From Tricholoma matsutake (lineage: Eukaryota > Basidiomycota > Agaricomycetes > Agaricales > Tricholomataceae): DNA of 64,000 nucleotides. The notes beneath the pieces were generated by a model that had not been told where the DNA came from, did not search any database, and saw only the letters and a list, made by a program, of their open reading frames with translations. Where the stretch lies: NCBI GenBank assembly GCA_026075535.2, contig AP026548.1, forward strand, positions 6,200,001 through 6,264,000, written 5' to 3'. Shown here one piece after another: positions 22,856 through 35,556 of this stretch. Position 1 is the first letter of the stretch, and every line of letters begins with the position of its first letter. A program made the translations under genes and the position numbers.

Positions 22856-23318
22856 TTAGAGAATCTGCTGTAGTGTCATTGTCAGGCAATGTTAGAGACT
22901 GATTTGACCCGACGGTTGACGGGAAAACACTGATGCTTCAGGGCATAGGCATTCTCACCCAAAGCCCCTCCTGGCTATGCCTGGAATACACCATTCAAAC
23001 AATTGCCGCCACCACCTTCTGCTTCTGAGCAACATCAATGTTTTGCTGCACCAAGCATTGTCGCAGATGTCGACTCCTGGAACCATCATACCTATGCTTG
23101 GGGCAGGACATCCAGAATGACAAATGCAAGGAATCTCCTCGCTCATAACCACTGCAGTTCTTATCCTGCTCCTCTCATTGAGCATGGCGGTGGATTTCCA
23201 TTCCTCTGGCAACAGATCACCCCTTACCTCATCTTCTCCACTGGCCCATTTGCCAACATCGCTTGCGCCCGGCGACCTTTTGTTACTGATAGCGTTGACA
23301 TGCTCTCAAGCTATGTAA

Positions 23319-23507
23319 TTTAGTGAAGCGGATCAGCTGGCCTACAAAGTGAAAGCATACCTTCTCAATCCAAGTGACATCCGCGTTGATTCGACGTATG
23401 TTTTCAAGAAGACTGAAGAGAACGGCAGCCTCTCAGCTGCTGCAATGTATATGGGCTTGGGTGCAAAGAAGAGATGGAACCGGCCATCTCTTCATGAGAG
23501 CAAATGA
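23319..23507 (+). pseudogene. Coding-like exon remnant, family unrecognised
   Basis: An open stretch ending in TGA at 23,505-23,507 that reads SEADQLAYKVKAYLLNPSDI, RVDSTYVFKKTEENG, then AAMYMGLGAKKRWNRPSLHE. A TAG just upstream (…AATTTAG at ~23,321) could be an acceptor splice site, which would make this a terminal exon. No domain is recognised. It may belong with 22,590-22,855, but nothing proves the link. Confidence 0.3.
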
Positions 23508-24199
23508 AGGAGGGAAACGAACCAGCAGCGCGCTTTATATCATGTTCTTGAGTGTCTTCTGTTCCAAATGCTGCAAGTAACAACTTATTTGAACCCCCTT
23601 GGACCCTCGCCCACATGACATAAATGCAGCTCCTTCTGCCATCGAGTACCTCCTCCCCTGCTACTGTTGCTGTGCCCTCTCGCACGTAGACATCTTTTGC
23701 CCATGACTAGCGCAGTCACACACCATGAACTATGATTGTCTCGCATCTGAAACAAGCTTTCGTCAAGAGTGCTGGCGCTCAAAAGGCGGGTAAGAACAAC
23801 GTCCCTGCTCTTCACTACCACCCTCATCTATCTCATTCATGTTCGCAGGTTTGTGTTGTCATTGTTTCACTTTCTTTGTCCAGGCGCTAAATATTCCAAA
23901 TCTTTTTCAGGTTGTATTTCAAGAATTCTATCTCAGAATTTTCAAACAAGAGAACAGTCATGTATTTTAGGGATGAATATTGGCCCTAGTGCTGGAGGGC
24001 AAAGGCGGCGGCGATTCCTCATGCCTGATTTTAACTGATTATGGAGAGAATTGGTTTGATATAGGCATCAGGCTTGCGCTCAGGACTACTCACTACATTC
24101 TTTCTAGATTGTCCTCAAGATAAGCTGTGCACCTACCACCCATCCAAAACTTCGAACACCGATTGAACTTGTAGAGATGCAAGGTCATATTCGACAGCC

Positions 24200-26065
24200 G
24201 CTCCTTGACTTGTTACAACCACCATAAACAGTGGTAAACACTCCTGCTCGATGTTGGTAGCAACGTCAAGACTCCAATTTTTGTCCAATTTTTGATCGGA
24301 TTTCGCCATCATGAACGCTCTCGGCATCTCCAGGCCTGGCCTGATTTGCTAAGAGATCCATCCATTTGATCTCTGGGGATGTCTCGGTCATTGTGTTCAA
24401 TAGTGACTGCTATCTGTCTCATTCCCCTTGGCTTCGAGGATCCTGGCTAGGTGAGTGGTGTTTATGAAAGAGTAGTCTGGGTCCCTATGGGGGCTTAGAG
24501 TGGGTGTGGGATGCCTGCTTCAATGCTCACCCAAGTAGACACACTCGTTTAGCTGGGGGAGGTCTGGCCTAGGGGGGAGGACACTTCTACTGGACTGTTG
24601 GTCATCCTGGGGGCCACCAACCTCCATGTTCTGTGAGTCTCAACTACTAGAGACATGCTACACTGACTACCAGTTGGAATACACTGTCGCTAAAAGGGGC
24701 CGGGTGACAGTGCCCCCTGATGGCTAGGTCGATGCTCTGGTGGCTGCATTTCACCACCAACTCCTCACCTCCGGTGCTCACTCCTCTGGGGTGTCATGAC
24801 CTGGGTTTGATCTTCTCCCACCTGGCAGCAGGATGTGCGGCCTGCCTGCCCCCTCAGAGCGTTTGGAGGCTGCATCGGGTGGACCCAGAACTGAGGCAAG
24901 GGGCCAGCTGTTATCGACTTCATGCTACGTACTTTGACTCTTATCATCATTTACTTGTGCTAACTCACTCTCAATGCCCAAACAGCTGAACAGAGACCAA
25001 ACCACACACTGGGGCCTTCATGACCCCACCTTGATTATGGGTGACATCATTGGTGATGACACCCAAGACTACGACACCTGGTTCTCACAGAACGAACTGG
25101 AGGTAGCAGCTGCCCTAGGCAGTTTGAGATCTGTGGGCTGGGGAGGACCTCCCCGACCCTGACGATTATGAGGACTCTCTTGCTAGGCAGGAGGCTCTCG
25201 CTTACACTACACGCTGCGTATTTCGATCACTAGCATCATATACCAGTACTAACTTGCTCTTAATGCCCAAACGGACAACCAGAGATGATCGTTCCAATGA
25301 TCTAACACCTCTGTCAGCTGTCTCAGCTTCCTATGTGGCGATGCCAACAGCTCTAGCAGAGCTCCAATCTGGGGAACCCTTGTCCCCAGTACAGTGCCGT
25401 CGTCATTACAGATGGCCGTGCCATTACTTGTGTGGGGCATCCCGCTCCACACCCATCACTGCCAGTCCACTGGCTGCTGTCGGGTTGGTGACAAATGTCG
25501 CTACCCTTTACGTTCTCCCCGCTGTGGGGGGGAAATTGCTATCGAGTGCATGTGCTTGCAGTGCATTTGCTTGAGGGGGGCTTTGGCCCCCTGCTTACGG
25601 CGGTTCCAGTGAATAACCAGGTGAACAACCAGCTGCCACATTACTGTCACTCATGCATGGCATGGTGATGGTCCACCTCATTCATCTGGGGTGGTCAATC
25701 CTCGTTGGCTGGGAGTATGCAGATGGTTATTCCTCCTGCAAGAGGGGATTTACGGTGAATTGACACCACTGCACCTGATCTGACTTCAGTTGGATATGTG
25801 GCCGGGGGACCGGTTTGCACCAGTGGGCGATTTAATGGCTAGCTTCGGGAGGGGGGGGCTCCCCCCCTCCAGATTATTGCCTTTCCTGGCTGAGAGGCCA
25901 ACATCTGTGGCACTGCCTGCCTAAAGTGGCTAAAACAGAGACCTGGGTTGGGAAGCAGGCGAGGGGAACATGTAGTTAGAGTAGTACCTTTGTTTGTTCC
26001 CTGCTCTGTGGATTGCGATAGGGCGCCGCATTATAAATTGTTGACCAAAAAAGAAAAAAAAGAAA
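24200..26065 (+). mobile_element. NA-gamma1, short non-autonomous element
   Basis: A 1.87 kb NA element with the full 5' end (GCTCCTTGACTTG at 24,200) and a tail TTATAAATTGTTGACC plus A-rich run. It belongs to the gamma subfamily. The ORF begins MPKQLNRDQTT (24,974) but is stopped after about 62 codons by a frameshift (…GWGGPPRP). The sequence then jumps back to a copy of the pre-ATG region (25,210-25,260), and then to the C-terminal LTP-SAVSASYVAMPTALAEL segment. The tail abuts 5'-truncated LINE E directly, and no target-site duplication is seen. Confidence 0.9.
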
Positions 26066-27076
26066 AATGATGTCGTTTTGGCGATATCCACGATTTTAAA
26101 CAAGGCGTGGGACAACCATGCCAAGGAATCTCACCTAGGCAAGTCGTCCAAAGGATGGTGGACAGACGAATGCAAAGGTGCATTAGACGCTTACAGAGCC
26201 ACTCGAGATGAGGAGGACTGGAAGCTATATCGCAAAGTCATGCAACACACGAAACGCGACTTCTTCGATGATCGTATCCAAGAAGTGGCCACCATGAACA
26301 GGCGACCCTGGGACCTTATGTCCTGGACTCGTCAAAGAAACCTACCATCATACGAGGCGATCTCCTATCGGGGAGAACCTTGCAACAATCTCGATTCCCT
26401 ATGGGCTGCCCTTGATGGCTCATATAATGCTGCTTCGGACCGAGTAGTTGATCTGAGCCTCCTAAACGATCTGGATCCGGTGCCTGAAAGGGCTTGGATT
26501 CCATTCTCCATTATGGAAATGAAAGAGGCGCTCAACGTGTGCTCCTCCTGTTCCGCTCCAGGTCCCGATCATGTTACATGGTTGCACCTAAAACACTGGT
26601 GTAGCAACCCTGAGGTAGCAGGTCTCATCACCCGCATAGCTGAGGCTTGCATCACTGCTGGCCACTGGCCAGCAGACTTTAAGGAGTCCCTGTCGGTTAT
26701 TATCCCAAAACCAGGGAAACCTAATTACTCTACACCAAAGTCGTTCAGGCCAATTGTGCTTCTGAACACTCTGGGCAAATTAGTCGAGAAGATGCTGTCC
26801 AGATGGCTTCAGTTCAATGGAGTGGCTCACGAAGCCTTCGAGCAAAACCAGTTTGGAGGTGTCGCCCAGCGTTCCACAGAAGATGCAGGAATTTACCTTA
26901 CCCACCTTGTAAGAGCAGGATGGGCCCAAGGTCTCATTGTCACATTTGACATCGCCCAATTCTTCCCCTCCTTGAACCACCAGGTTTTACTGGAGATCAT
27001 CTCTCGGTCAGGATTCCCTGTGCAAGTAGTGAATTTCTTCCATTCCTACCTAGTCGGTCGAAAGACGACCTACAAA
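26066..27076 (+). pseudogene. LINE copy E, left part: endonuclease end and RT start
   Basis: A 5'-truncated plus-strand LINE beginning inside the endonuclease (AISTILNKAWDNHAKES) directly after the A-tail of NA-gamma1. It covers the linker (SYNAASDRVVDLS, CSAPGPDHVTWLHLKHW) and RT up to VGRKTTYK. The frame is open over 344 codons (26,078-27,112, the last codons being LINE F tail). It is interrupted by LINE F, and the element resumes at 32,089. The duplicated target ACGACCTACAAA lies at 27,065-27,076 and 32,089-32,100. Confidence 0.9.
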
Positions 27077-27619
27077 TTTTTTTTTTTTTTTTTTTGGGTC
27101 AAAAATTTATAACGCGACACCCAAACGCAGTCTGTGGTAGAGACATACAAACAGAGTACACTACGCCCAGCCCAAGTCCTCCTCCTGCTGATCTTCACAC
27201 CAACCACCTGGATAGCTGCGATGACCACTAAGGGGGCCCCCTTTATCGAGTAAACGGACTTGCCAGTGGTGGCGTACTGACAACCCGGACTTGGCGATAT
27301 CGTGTTCCCTGAATCCCTACGGGTATGAGTGCAAGATTTAGGGGAAACTGCCGCCCTGACGTGAGCCTCTCAGCTCAGAAAGGGAGGTGTAGTCAGCGTC
27401 TAAGCTGTAATGTGCAACTGACAGTGGATCTGAAAGCGCTCAGGTGCCTCCCCGAACCAGTACCTAGTGTCGTGTCCCCCCTCCCTGACAGTCGCTCCTG
27501 AACATGGGTGGGCTCCCTTTATGAGGGTTAACAGACTTGTCTGATGCTCTGCAGCCACCCCAACATACCGATAACACTAGCCAGAACCAGACGAGGGTCA
27601 TACGCCCTGTGCGCACAAC

Positions 27620-30600
27620 CTATCCTGGATCCCACGCAAGCGGGGTGAACGATCCTAGTGCAGGATTATTGTCCATGAATTTGTGGAAGCCTTCGACAGT
27701 GTCGGGGCTTGCACAAGTTTCCTTGCGGTCCACTGCGTGGCAGACACGTAGTATATGGTCTCGAGTTTGGATCTCGGGGCCAAGGCACCAACACTGGTAT
27801 TCCCCGTCGAGGGATAGATGTTGACAATACTCCCCTATGGGAGCATGGCCAGTGATCATTTGAGTTGAACGGGAAGTCAACGTGGTGTTGTTTCCCATTG
27901 CTTTCAGCCAAGGCCCACCTTTGTGAGTCGAGGGTAATACCGGTTTTCCACATACTCCTTTGAGTTGGTAGAAATGCCGACCACAATATGCCGGATCTGA
28001 GAACCGGGTGTGCCAATCCTTACAAATGGCCTTTTCGACCTGGTTTTTAAGGTAGTCTAAAGACATCCGTGGGTGTCTGCCCACAGAGATCTTGGTAGAT
28101 GTAGCTACATCGTGAGCCATCTTGTGTATGTTCCACTCGAACTTCGAGGGGACGTGCCAGAATGTGACATTTCTCTCCTTGTCCCCGGCTAGCCATGGAC
28201 GAAGTGAGCGACAAGTGTCCAGAGCAAAGATCTGCTCAGAACGTGGTTTAGGGTCTATGAGGGATTCGATGCCCATGGTAGAGTCCGAGAATATCACCAG
28301 CTTTCTGCATCCTCTGCTGCATGCAGCGGACACTCCCAGTTGGAGAGCGAAAAGTTCGACCTCTGGGGGGGTTCTCCTCCCAGAAGCTGAGACAACGCGA
28401 TCTACCTGTTCTCCCCATCCGAAGACAAGAGTGCAAGCGACAGCTTGGAATTTAGCATCTGTGGGCACCGAGGCGTCCACTGCAACGATGAGGGTGGGTG
28501 AGGTGATGAGTGGAAAAACGAGTGGGGAATAAGTCCTTCACTCTGTTTCCAGGTGTGTTTTCTTCCCCAAAGGGGTCGAATTCATCGCCTGGCACAAGGG
28601 CCAGAGCTGCAGCTGAAGCGACAGATGGACCTTGTAGGGTAAGTGTGTTGAGCACATCCCCTCCCCAGAGCCCCAGCTCATGAGAGTGGGTGGTGCCAAT
28701 GTGATTAGGCCCTAAGATCGCTCTTAGGGGGTGCGATGGAGCCAGTAGGGGGGTTCTGAACACCCCTCTGTCAACTAGACGGCGCAGTAACAGCTGCATT
28801 GGCAGCAGTCCTGCGATACTTTCCAAGCCCCTGATAGGGGTGGTTCGGAATGCACCGAGGATCCAGCGTGCAGCGATAGACTGCACCTGGGCCAACGTTT
28901 TGATGACACCCTTGACGCGTGCGCCCTTGAAGTGCCAGAGTCTCAGTCCATATGTCATGATAGGCACAACACACAAATGGTACAGGAGGCGTTTCTGCAT
29001 AGGGGTTAGCCCTCTGACAGAATTGCCGAGCATTCCCATTGCCCTTGCAGTGGTAAGGGCTTTGGTGGAGTAGAACCGCGTATGCTCCTTGAAGGAGAGT
29101 TTGCGGTCGAAGAAAAATCCAAGGTACCTCCAGGTAACCTTGGGTTTGAGGGGGGTATTGCCCGTGTATGGGGCAAAGCCGAGGTCAATGGATAAGGGGG
29201 TGAATCTCTATGCCCTTGAGAAGTGAAATATTTTGGACTTGTCATGTTCGAGGACAAGTCCGAGAGAGGTGAATGCCTGGAAGATCCAGCCATATGCTTT
29301 TTTGAGAAGGGGGAGGTTATCCTCCAACTGTGGAGAGCGGGCGATGAGGGTACCATCGTCCACATAAGACATGAGATCGACATCTCTGCCGATTTCGCTT
29401 CTTCTGAAGAGTTTCATGATGGGCATCAGATATAATGCTGATAAAACAGGGGACAAGGCAGAACCCTGTCCCACTCCCACATCGGCTGCAAAGGAGCCAG
29501 ATGAGAAAGCGTTCCATTTGTAGGTCATCTTGCGACCGACCAGATATGAACGTAAGAAATTCACTACTTGTGCAGGGAATCCCGACCGAGAGATAATCTC
29601 CAATAGAACCTGGTGGTTCAAGGAGGGGAAGAATTGGGTGATGTCGAAGGTGACAACACTGGTTTTGAGCCCTTTGGCCCAGCCTGCTCTCACAAGATGG
29701 GTAAGGTAGATTCCTGCATCCTCAGTGGAACGCTGGGCGACGCCCCTGAACTGATTTTGCTCGAAGGCCTCGTGTGCGACACCGTCGAACTGAAGTCGCC
29801 TAGACAACATCTTTTCGACTAATTTGCCCAGAGTGTTCAGTAACACGATGGGCCTGAACGACTTTGGAGTAGAATAATTAGGTTTCCCTGGTTTCAGGAT
29901 GATAACCAACAGGGATTCCTTGAAGTGAGCCGGCCAATGACCAGCAGTGATGCACGCCTCAGCAATGTGGGTGATGAGCCCTGCCACTTCTGGGTTGCTA
30001 CACCAGTGTTTTAGGTGCAACCACATAACATGATCGGGGCCTGGAGCAGAATGGGAAGAGCACGCATTTAGCGCTTCTTTCATTTCTGTGATGGAGAACG
30101 GGACCCAGGCCCTTTCAGGCACTTGATTGAGTTCATCAAGAATGCTCAGATCGACTACTCGATCTGAAGCAGCATTATAGGACCCATCAAGGGCCGCCCA
30201 GAGGGAATCCAGATCGTTGCAAGGTTCACCCCAATAGGAGATTGCCTTGTATGACGGGAGGTTACGTTGACGAGTCCAGGACATCAAATCCCAGGGTTGT
30301 CTATTCATCGTAGCCACTTCTTGGATATGGTCATCGAAAAAGTCATGCTTTGCGTGTCGCATGACTTTCCTATAGTGCTTCCAGTCCTCCTCATCACGAG
30401 AGGCTCTGTACGCGTCTAGAGCACCACTGCATTCGTCTGTCCACCAACCTTTGGACGACTTGCCGAGGCGAGATTCCTTGGCGTGGTTTTCCCATGCCTT
30501 GTTTGAAATCGTTGATATCGCCGAGATGACATCATCAATTTCTGCCGAAGTATCTCCGTGCCAATCTAGCCACAGAGTTAAAGTGGAAGAGACAGCATCC

Positions 30601-31412
30601 CGGTATGATGCTTCCTCCTCGGATCCTTTTTTGATGGACCACTTGGTAACCAGAACCAGAGATCCCGGGCCAGGTAGAACTAATGTCAGAGGGGCGTGGT
30701 CAGACGTCCCTCTGGCTTCAGGTACAATCTCACAGTACAATACGAATCTGAGATCCGTAGGTACGAACATCAGGTCGATCACCATGGGGTGAAGACCCTG
30801 TTGAGGGGGGAAGTGTGTGGGGCCCTCCATTACTGGTAGGGCTCTAGTCAGCCCTAATGCCATAGCCATTTCCACTAAGTGGTCAGCATGAATAGAGTGT
30901 TCAGGCCCCTGGGGGTCCCAGGAGGTGTGTCTCACATTGAAATCACCACACATGAAATGTAGGTGAGGGATCGTCATGACATTCTCAAATAGGAGCATGA
31001 TGGCCGAATGTTGGCTGTCCGAGTAGACGTTAGCGAGTAGCATGACATCCTCCCCTATTCCCAGTGAGAACAAGAGAATGTCACGATCATCGATCAGATC
31101 TCATCTGAGACCTGGTCTTAGATTAGCGATGCTGTTCGCAAAGTAGACAGCAACACGTGGAGGGGAGTCAATTCCCGATGGGCACACTAAGGTTCCCCAA
31201 TTTGGGCTCATTGGTGCACCTATAACTTCTTCCCCTTCCCTGTTGTGGGCAGAAGGGGCATGTCTTATTAATCACCAAGGAGGCTCTTGAATAAAAAGCA
31301 GGTCATAATCATCTACGAAATCCGCCAGTAATGAGTCCATGTAACCCCAATTTCAATTTACATTTTGACTAAATATGCGTAGCTGAGGGGTAGATCTAAG
31401 TCTTTCTCTCAT
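27620..31412 (-). pseudogene. LINE F ORF2: endonuclease, RT, RNase H (few stops)
   Basis: Runs from ATG 31,412 (after the ORF1b TAA) to TAG 27,620-27,622. The longest open part, 29,208-31,073 (621 codons), covers the endonuclease C-half (GDFNVRHTSWDPQG, SDHAPLTLVLPG) and RT (KPGKPNYSTPK, VVTFDITQFFPSL, GVGQGSALSP, SYVDDG). Breaks are a stop after SQNVN near 31,350, TGA after RPGLR (the same codon as in copy B), TAG for AGG at 29,213 and an ~85 bp deletion near 28,494 at the start of RNase H. RNase H keeps EVELFALQLG and FSDSTMG (27,620-28,480). A relatively young but dead copy. Confidence 0.92.
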
Positions 31413-32088
31413 TTACACTTGGCCACCATGTCCTGCAGGATGGTAAGCAGGAGGGGAGTGAGAGTTACGTCTCGCACTCACCTCGTCATAGCGAGCTTTG
31501 ATCCAATCATGGTCAAAGCGATGTCGCCAAAAATTGCACCGGCGATCGTCAGATGCGTGATTCTTCCAGGAGTTTATGCACCTAGCCGGGTGAGGACAGG
31601 CTGCCCCCTCAGGGGTAGCTGGGACAGGAGGGTTCACCTTAGCGTTTCCCTTGCAACACCCTGCAAGGGCACAATGGTGCTCCTTATGGTGTGGGCCTGC
31701 ACAGATTGGACACTTGGTCTGTGGAGCTCTACATGCCGGGGTGGGGTGGCCCCATTTCCAGCATCATTGACAGAGAGGCAAGCCAGGATTTGCCCTGGCC
31801 GCCCTAACATAAGCGACGTAGCGTCCAAACTGGATGCCCCGACCGATAAGAGCCTTGGCTCGTGCACCACTGACTGAGTCAGCGATGTTAAGGTAAATGG
31901 TGCACATATCCGACATCTTCGAATCACGTACTACCCATGGGGGGACTTGTAACACTGTGAGGTCCGATATGCCAGACTTTCCCAAATGTGCGATGACAAT
32001 GTCAGGTGTTAATGCCTTGTCGTTAGCAATAAATGGCACGTCTACCAGTTTGAGGTACAACATGGACGTGGGTAGCGCTGCATCTACT
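31413..32088 (-). pseudogene. LINE F ORF1b, C-terminal part
   Basis: The truncated gag-like frame, from the 5' truncation point at 32,088 (MLYLKLVDVPFIANDKAL on the readable frame) to TAA 31,413-31,415 beside the ORF2 ATG. Knuckles are present, with the first His lying in a frameshifted stretch (…LPLC-Q then CRTWKW region near 31,770) and the third as CINSWKNH, where Cys is replaced by Ser as in copy D. Confidence 0.8.
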
Positions 32089-34094
32089 ACGACCTACAAA
32101 TGGAATGCCTTCTCATCTGGCTCCTTTGCAGCAGATGTGGGGGTGGGACAAGGCTCTGCCTTGTCCCCTGTCTTATCGGCATTGTACCTAATGCCTATTA
32201 TGAAGCTCTTCAGAAGAAGCACCATTGGCAGAAATGTCGATCTCATGTCCTATGTGGACGATGGCACACTCATCGCCCGCTCTGCATGGCTGGAGGATAA
32301 TCTCCCCCTTCTCAAAGAAGCATATGGCTGGATCTTCCAGGCATTCACCTCGCTCGGACTTGTCCTGGAACATGACAAGTCGGAGGTATTCCATTTCTCT
32401 AGGTTGAGGAACTTCAATCCTCTACCGATAGATCTAGGGTTTGCTCCATATATGGGCAACTCACCTCTCAAACCCAAGACTACCTGGAGGTACCTGGGTT
32501 TCTTCTTCGATCGCAAGCTCTCCTTCAAGGAGCACATGCGGTTCTACTCCACCAAGGCCCTCACCACGGCGAGGGCAATGGGAATGCTTGGCAATTCTGT
32601 AAGAGGGCTAACCCCTATGCAGAAACGCCTCCTATACCATTCATGTGTTGTACCCATTATGATGTATGGACTGAGACTATGGCACTTTAAAGGCGCACAC
32701 GTCAAGGGTGTCATCAAAGTGTTGGCCCATGTGCAGTCCATCGCTGCACACTGGATCCTCGGTGCCTTCCATACCACCCCCATTAGTGGACTGGAAAGTA
32801 TTGCAGGGCTGCTGCCCATGCAACTGCTACTGTGTAGACTAGTTGACAGAGGGGTATTTAGAACCCCCCTGCTGGCCCCATCTCACCCCCTGAGAGCAAT
32901 CTTAGGAGCGAAACACGTTGGCATGACCCACCCTTATGACCTAGGTCTCTGGGGAGGCGATGTGCTCAACACACTCACACTACAGGGCCTGTCCGTCACC
33001 TCTGTGACAGCACTGGCCCTTGTACCAGATGATGAATTCGACCCCTTTGGGGAAGAAAGCACGCCTGGAAACAGAGTGAAGGACCTCTTCCCCACTCACT
33101 TCTCCTCTCATTGCCTTGCCTCCAAGGAGGACAAGGCGAGGAAATCTTACAGGAGTGACCTCAACAAAGCCTGGGCTGCCGCCCAGGTAGAGGCAGACAC
33201 TCTCGTCGTTGCAGTGGATGCTTTGGTACCCACAGATGCCAAATTCCAAGCCGTCGCTTGTGCACTCATCTTCGGACGAGGTGAACAAGTTGATCGCATT
33301 GCCTCAGCCTCTGGGAGGAGAACCCCCCCAGAAGTCGAACTATTCGCCCTCCAGCTGGGCATCTCAGCTGCTTGCAGCAGAGGCTGCAGAAAGCTGGTGA
33401 TCTTCTCGGATTCTACAGTGGGCATCGAGTCCCTTGTGGATCCAACACCATGTTCTGGGAAAATATTTGCCTTGGACACTTGTCGCTCTCTTTGTCCCTG
33501 GCTAGCCGAGGACGAGGAGAGGAACGTCACATTCTGGCATGTCCCCTCGAAATTTGAGTGGAACGTGCATAAGGAGGCTCACAATGTAGCTACATCTACC
33601 AAGATCTCCGTGGGCAGACACCCTCGGACGTCTCTTGATTACCTTAGAAACCAAGTCAAAAAGGCAGTTTGCAAGGATTGGCACACACTGTCAGGGAGGG
33701 GCGACACAACACCAGGTACCGGTTCAGGGAGGCACCTGAGCGCTTTCAGATCCTCTATCGGTTGCACGTTACGATGACTTAGTCAACTATGCCCTCCTTT
33801 CCGAGCTGAGAGGCTCACATCAGGGCGGCAGTTTCCCCTAAATCTTGCACACATACCCGTAGGGACGCGGGGCACACGACATCATCAAGCTTGGGTTGTT
33901 GGTATGCCACCACTGGCAAGTCTGTTTACTTGATAAAGGGGGCCCCCTTAGTGGTCATCTCAGCTATCCAGGTGGTTGGTGCGAAGATCAGCAGGAGGAG
34001 GACTTGGGCTAGGCGTAGTGTACTCTGTTTGTATGTCTCTGCTGTGGACTGCGATCGGGCGCCACGTTATAAATTTTTGACCCAAAGAAAAAAA
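32089..34094 (+). pseudogene. LINE copy E, right part: RT, RNase H, 3'UTR with internal deletion
   Basis: Continuation of copy E after the nested LINE F. RT resumes at TYKWNAFSSGSF with GVGQGSALSP and SYVDDG, followed by RNase H (VVAVDALVPTDAK, EVELFALQLG, FSDSTVG). The frame is open to 33,777, but at about 33,687 the sequence jumps from RNase H (KDWHT) into the 3'UTR (CTGTCAGGGAGGGG), deleting about 525 bp, including the C-terminal CCHC region, relative to copy D. The element ends with TTATAAATTTTTGACCC and a short A-run at ~34,081-34,094, directly followed by LINE G. Confidence 0.9.
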
Positions 34095-35178
34095 AACGTC
34101 ACATTCCGGCATGTCCCCTCGAAATTCGAGTGGAACGTACACAAGAAGGCTCACAATGTAGCTACATCTACCAAGATCTCCATGGGCAGACACCCACAGA
34201 CGTCTCTAGACTATCTGAAGACCCAAATCGAAAAAGTGGTCTGTAAGGATTGGCACACGTGGTTTGCAGAACCCGCGTATTGTGGTCGGTATTTCCTTCA
34301 CCTGAAAGGGGTCAGAGGAAAACCCATTGTACCCTCAACTCACAAAGGTGGGCCTTGGCTAAAAGTCTCGGGAACCAGCACGACTGGCACTTCCCGACTC
34401 ACCCGCATGGTCACCCATAGGGGAGTATCATCATTGTTTCTCCCTTGACGGGGAGTACCAATGTTGGTGCCTTGGTCCTGAGATCCAAACTTGGGATCAC
34501 TTATTACGCGTCTGCCCTGCGGTGGATTGCAAAGAAACTCGTGCAAGCCCCAATTCCATTGAAGGCTTCTACAAATTCTTGGACTATAACCCTGCACTAG
34601 GGTCGTTCACCCCACTAGCGTGGGATCCAGGATAGGTTGTGTGTGCAGGGCATATGACCCCCATCTGGTTCTGACTAGTGTGATCGGTATGTCGGGGTGG
34701 CTGTAGGGCACCAGACGATTCCATTAACCCTCATAAAGGGGGCCTGCCCATGTTCAGGAGTGACTGTCAGGGCGGGGGGACATGAAATCAGGTACCGGTT
34801 TGGGGAGGCACCTGAGTGCTTCCAGATCCGCTGTCGGTTATGCGTTATGATGACACAGTCGACTACGCTTTCCTTTCTGAGCTGAGAGGCTCACATCGGG
34901 GTGGCAGTTTCCCCTAAATCTTGCACTCATACCCATAGAGTCTCGGGGAACATGACATTGTCAAGCTCGGGTTGTCGGTATGCCACCACTGGCAAGTCCA
35001 TTTACTCAATAAAGGGGGCCCCTTTAGTGGTCATTGCAGCTATCCAGGTGGTTGGTATGAAGATCAGCAGGAGGAGGACTTGGGCTAGGCATAGTGTACT
35101 TTGTTTGTATGTCTCTACCATGGACTGCGATCGGGCACCACGTTATAAACTTTTGACCAAAAAAAACAAAAAAAAAAA
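34095..35178 (+). mobile_element. LINE copy G, 3' fragment
   Basis: A 5'-truncated plus-strand LINE that begins inside RNase H (NVTFRHVPSKFEWNVH) at the end of copy E's A-run. It includes the ORF2 C-terminus (to TAG 34,633-34,635, frameshifted by an ~11 bp deletion near 34,412), the 3'UTR, the tail TTATAAACTTTTGACC and an A-rich run to 35,178. The head-to-tail chain gamma1-E-G has each unit in the same orientation with only its own poly(A) between. Confidence 0.9.
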
Positions 35179-35387
35179 GTGGGCAACATGTGCCCATCCT
35201 GTGGGCCAGTGGTGGGAACTGTATTATTATTTAGATTTAAAATTTCTGTCTGACCCATCTCAATTGCAGAATGATAGAACAGCTGCACATTGCTACAATA
35301 CTAATTTTAAGGGCACTTTATACAAGTAGTCTGCGGGTATCGTCCTAGTCTGTGGCGAAAACTTATGAGGAGGATGGGGCATACCTG

Positions 35388-35525
35388 GTATGTTCCCTGC
35401 TCATATCCATGTTTTGTTTGTTTATTGACTGTTCTCTCTCTCTCTTTCTAGGTCTACGTGTGTCAAAGGTATCAGACTTGGTATGCTCCCTGCTCATATC
35501 CATGTTTTGTTTGTTTATTGATTCT

Positions 35526-35556
<31 letters not shown>

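Larger units (their letters stand above)
20503..24199. other. Low-copy host DNA with coding-like remnants
   Basis: A 3.7 kb stretch outside both families. It contains the right duplication of NA-beta1 (20,503-20,517), an old dispersed repeat (21,285-21,575, related to 39,575-39,885), an unrecognised 110-codon minus-strand frame (22,019-22,351), and plus-strand coding-like pieces at about 22,590-22,855 and 23,319-23,507. No complete gene can be supported. Confidence 0.5.
27077..32088 (-). mobile_element. LINE copy F, 5'-truncated, nested in LINE E with TSD
   Basis: A 5.0 kb minus-strand LINE inserted into the RT region of copy E. It starts with poly(T) at 27,077 (its tail) and is 5'-truncated within ORF1b at 32,088. 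A 12 bp target-site duplication, ACGACCTACAAA, flanks it, and the two halves of E rejoin exactly across it, so this is a genuine insertion. It holds 3'UTR (27,077-27,619), ORF2 and the knuckle part of ORF1b. Confidence 0.95.

Noticed and set aside
31897..33777. 626-codon ORF as one gene
   Set aside because: Its first ~65 codons are antisense ORF1b of LINE F, and only the part after 32,089 is genuine RT/RNase H of copy E.
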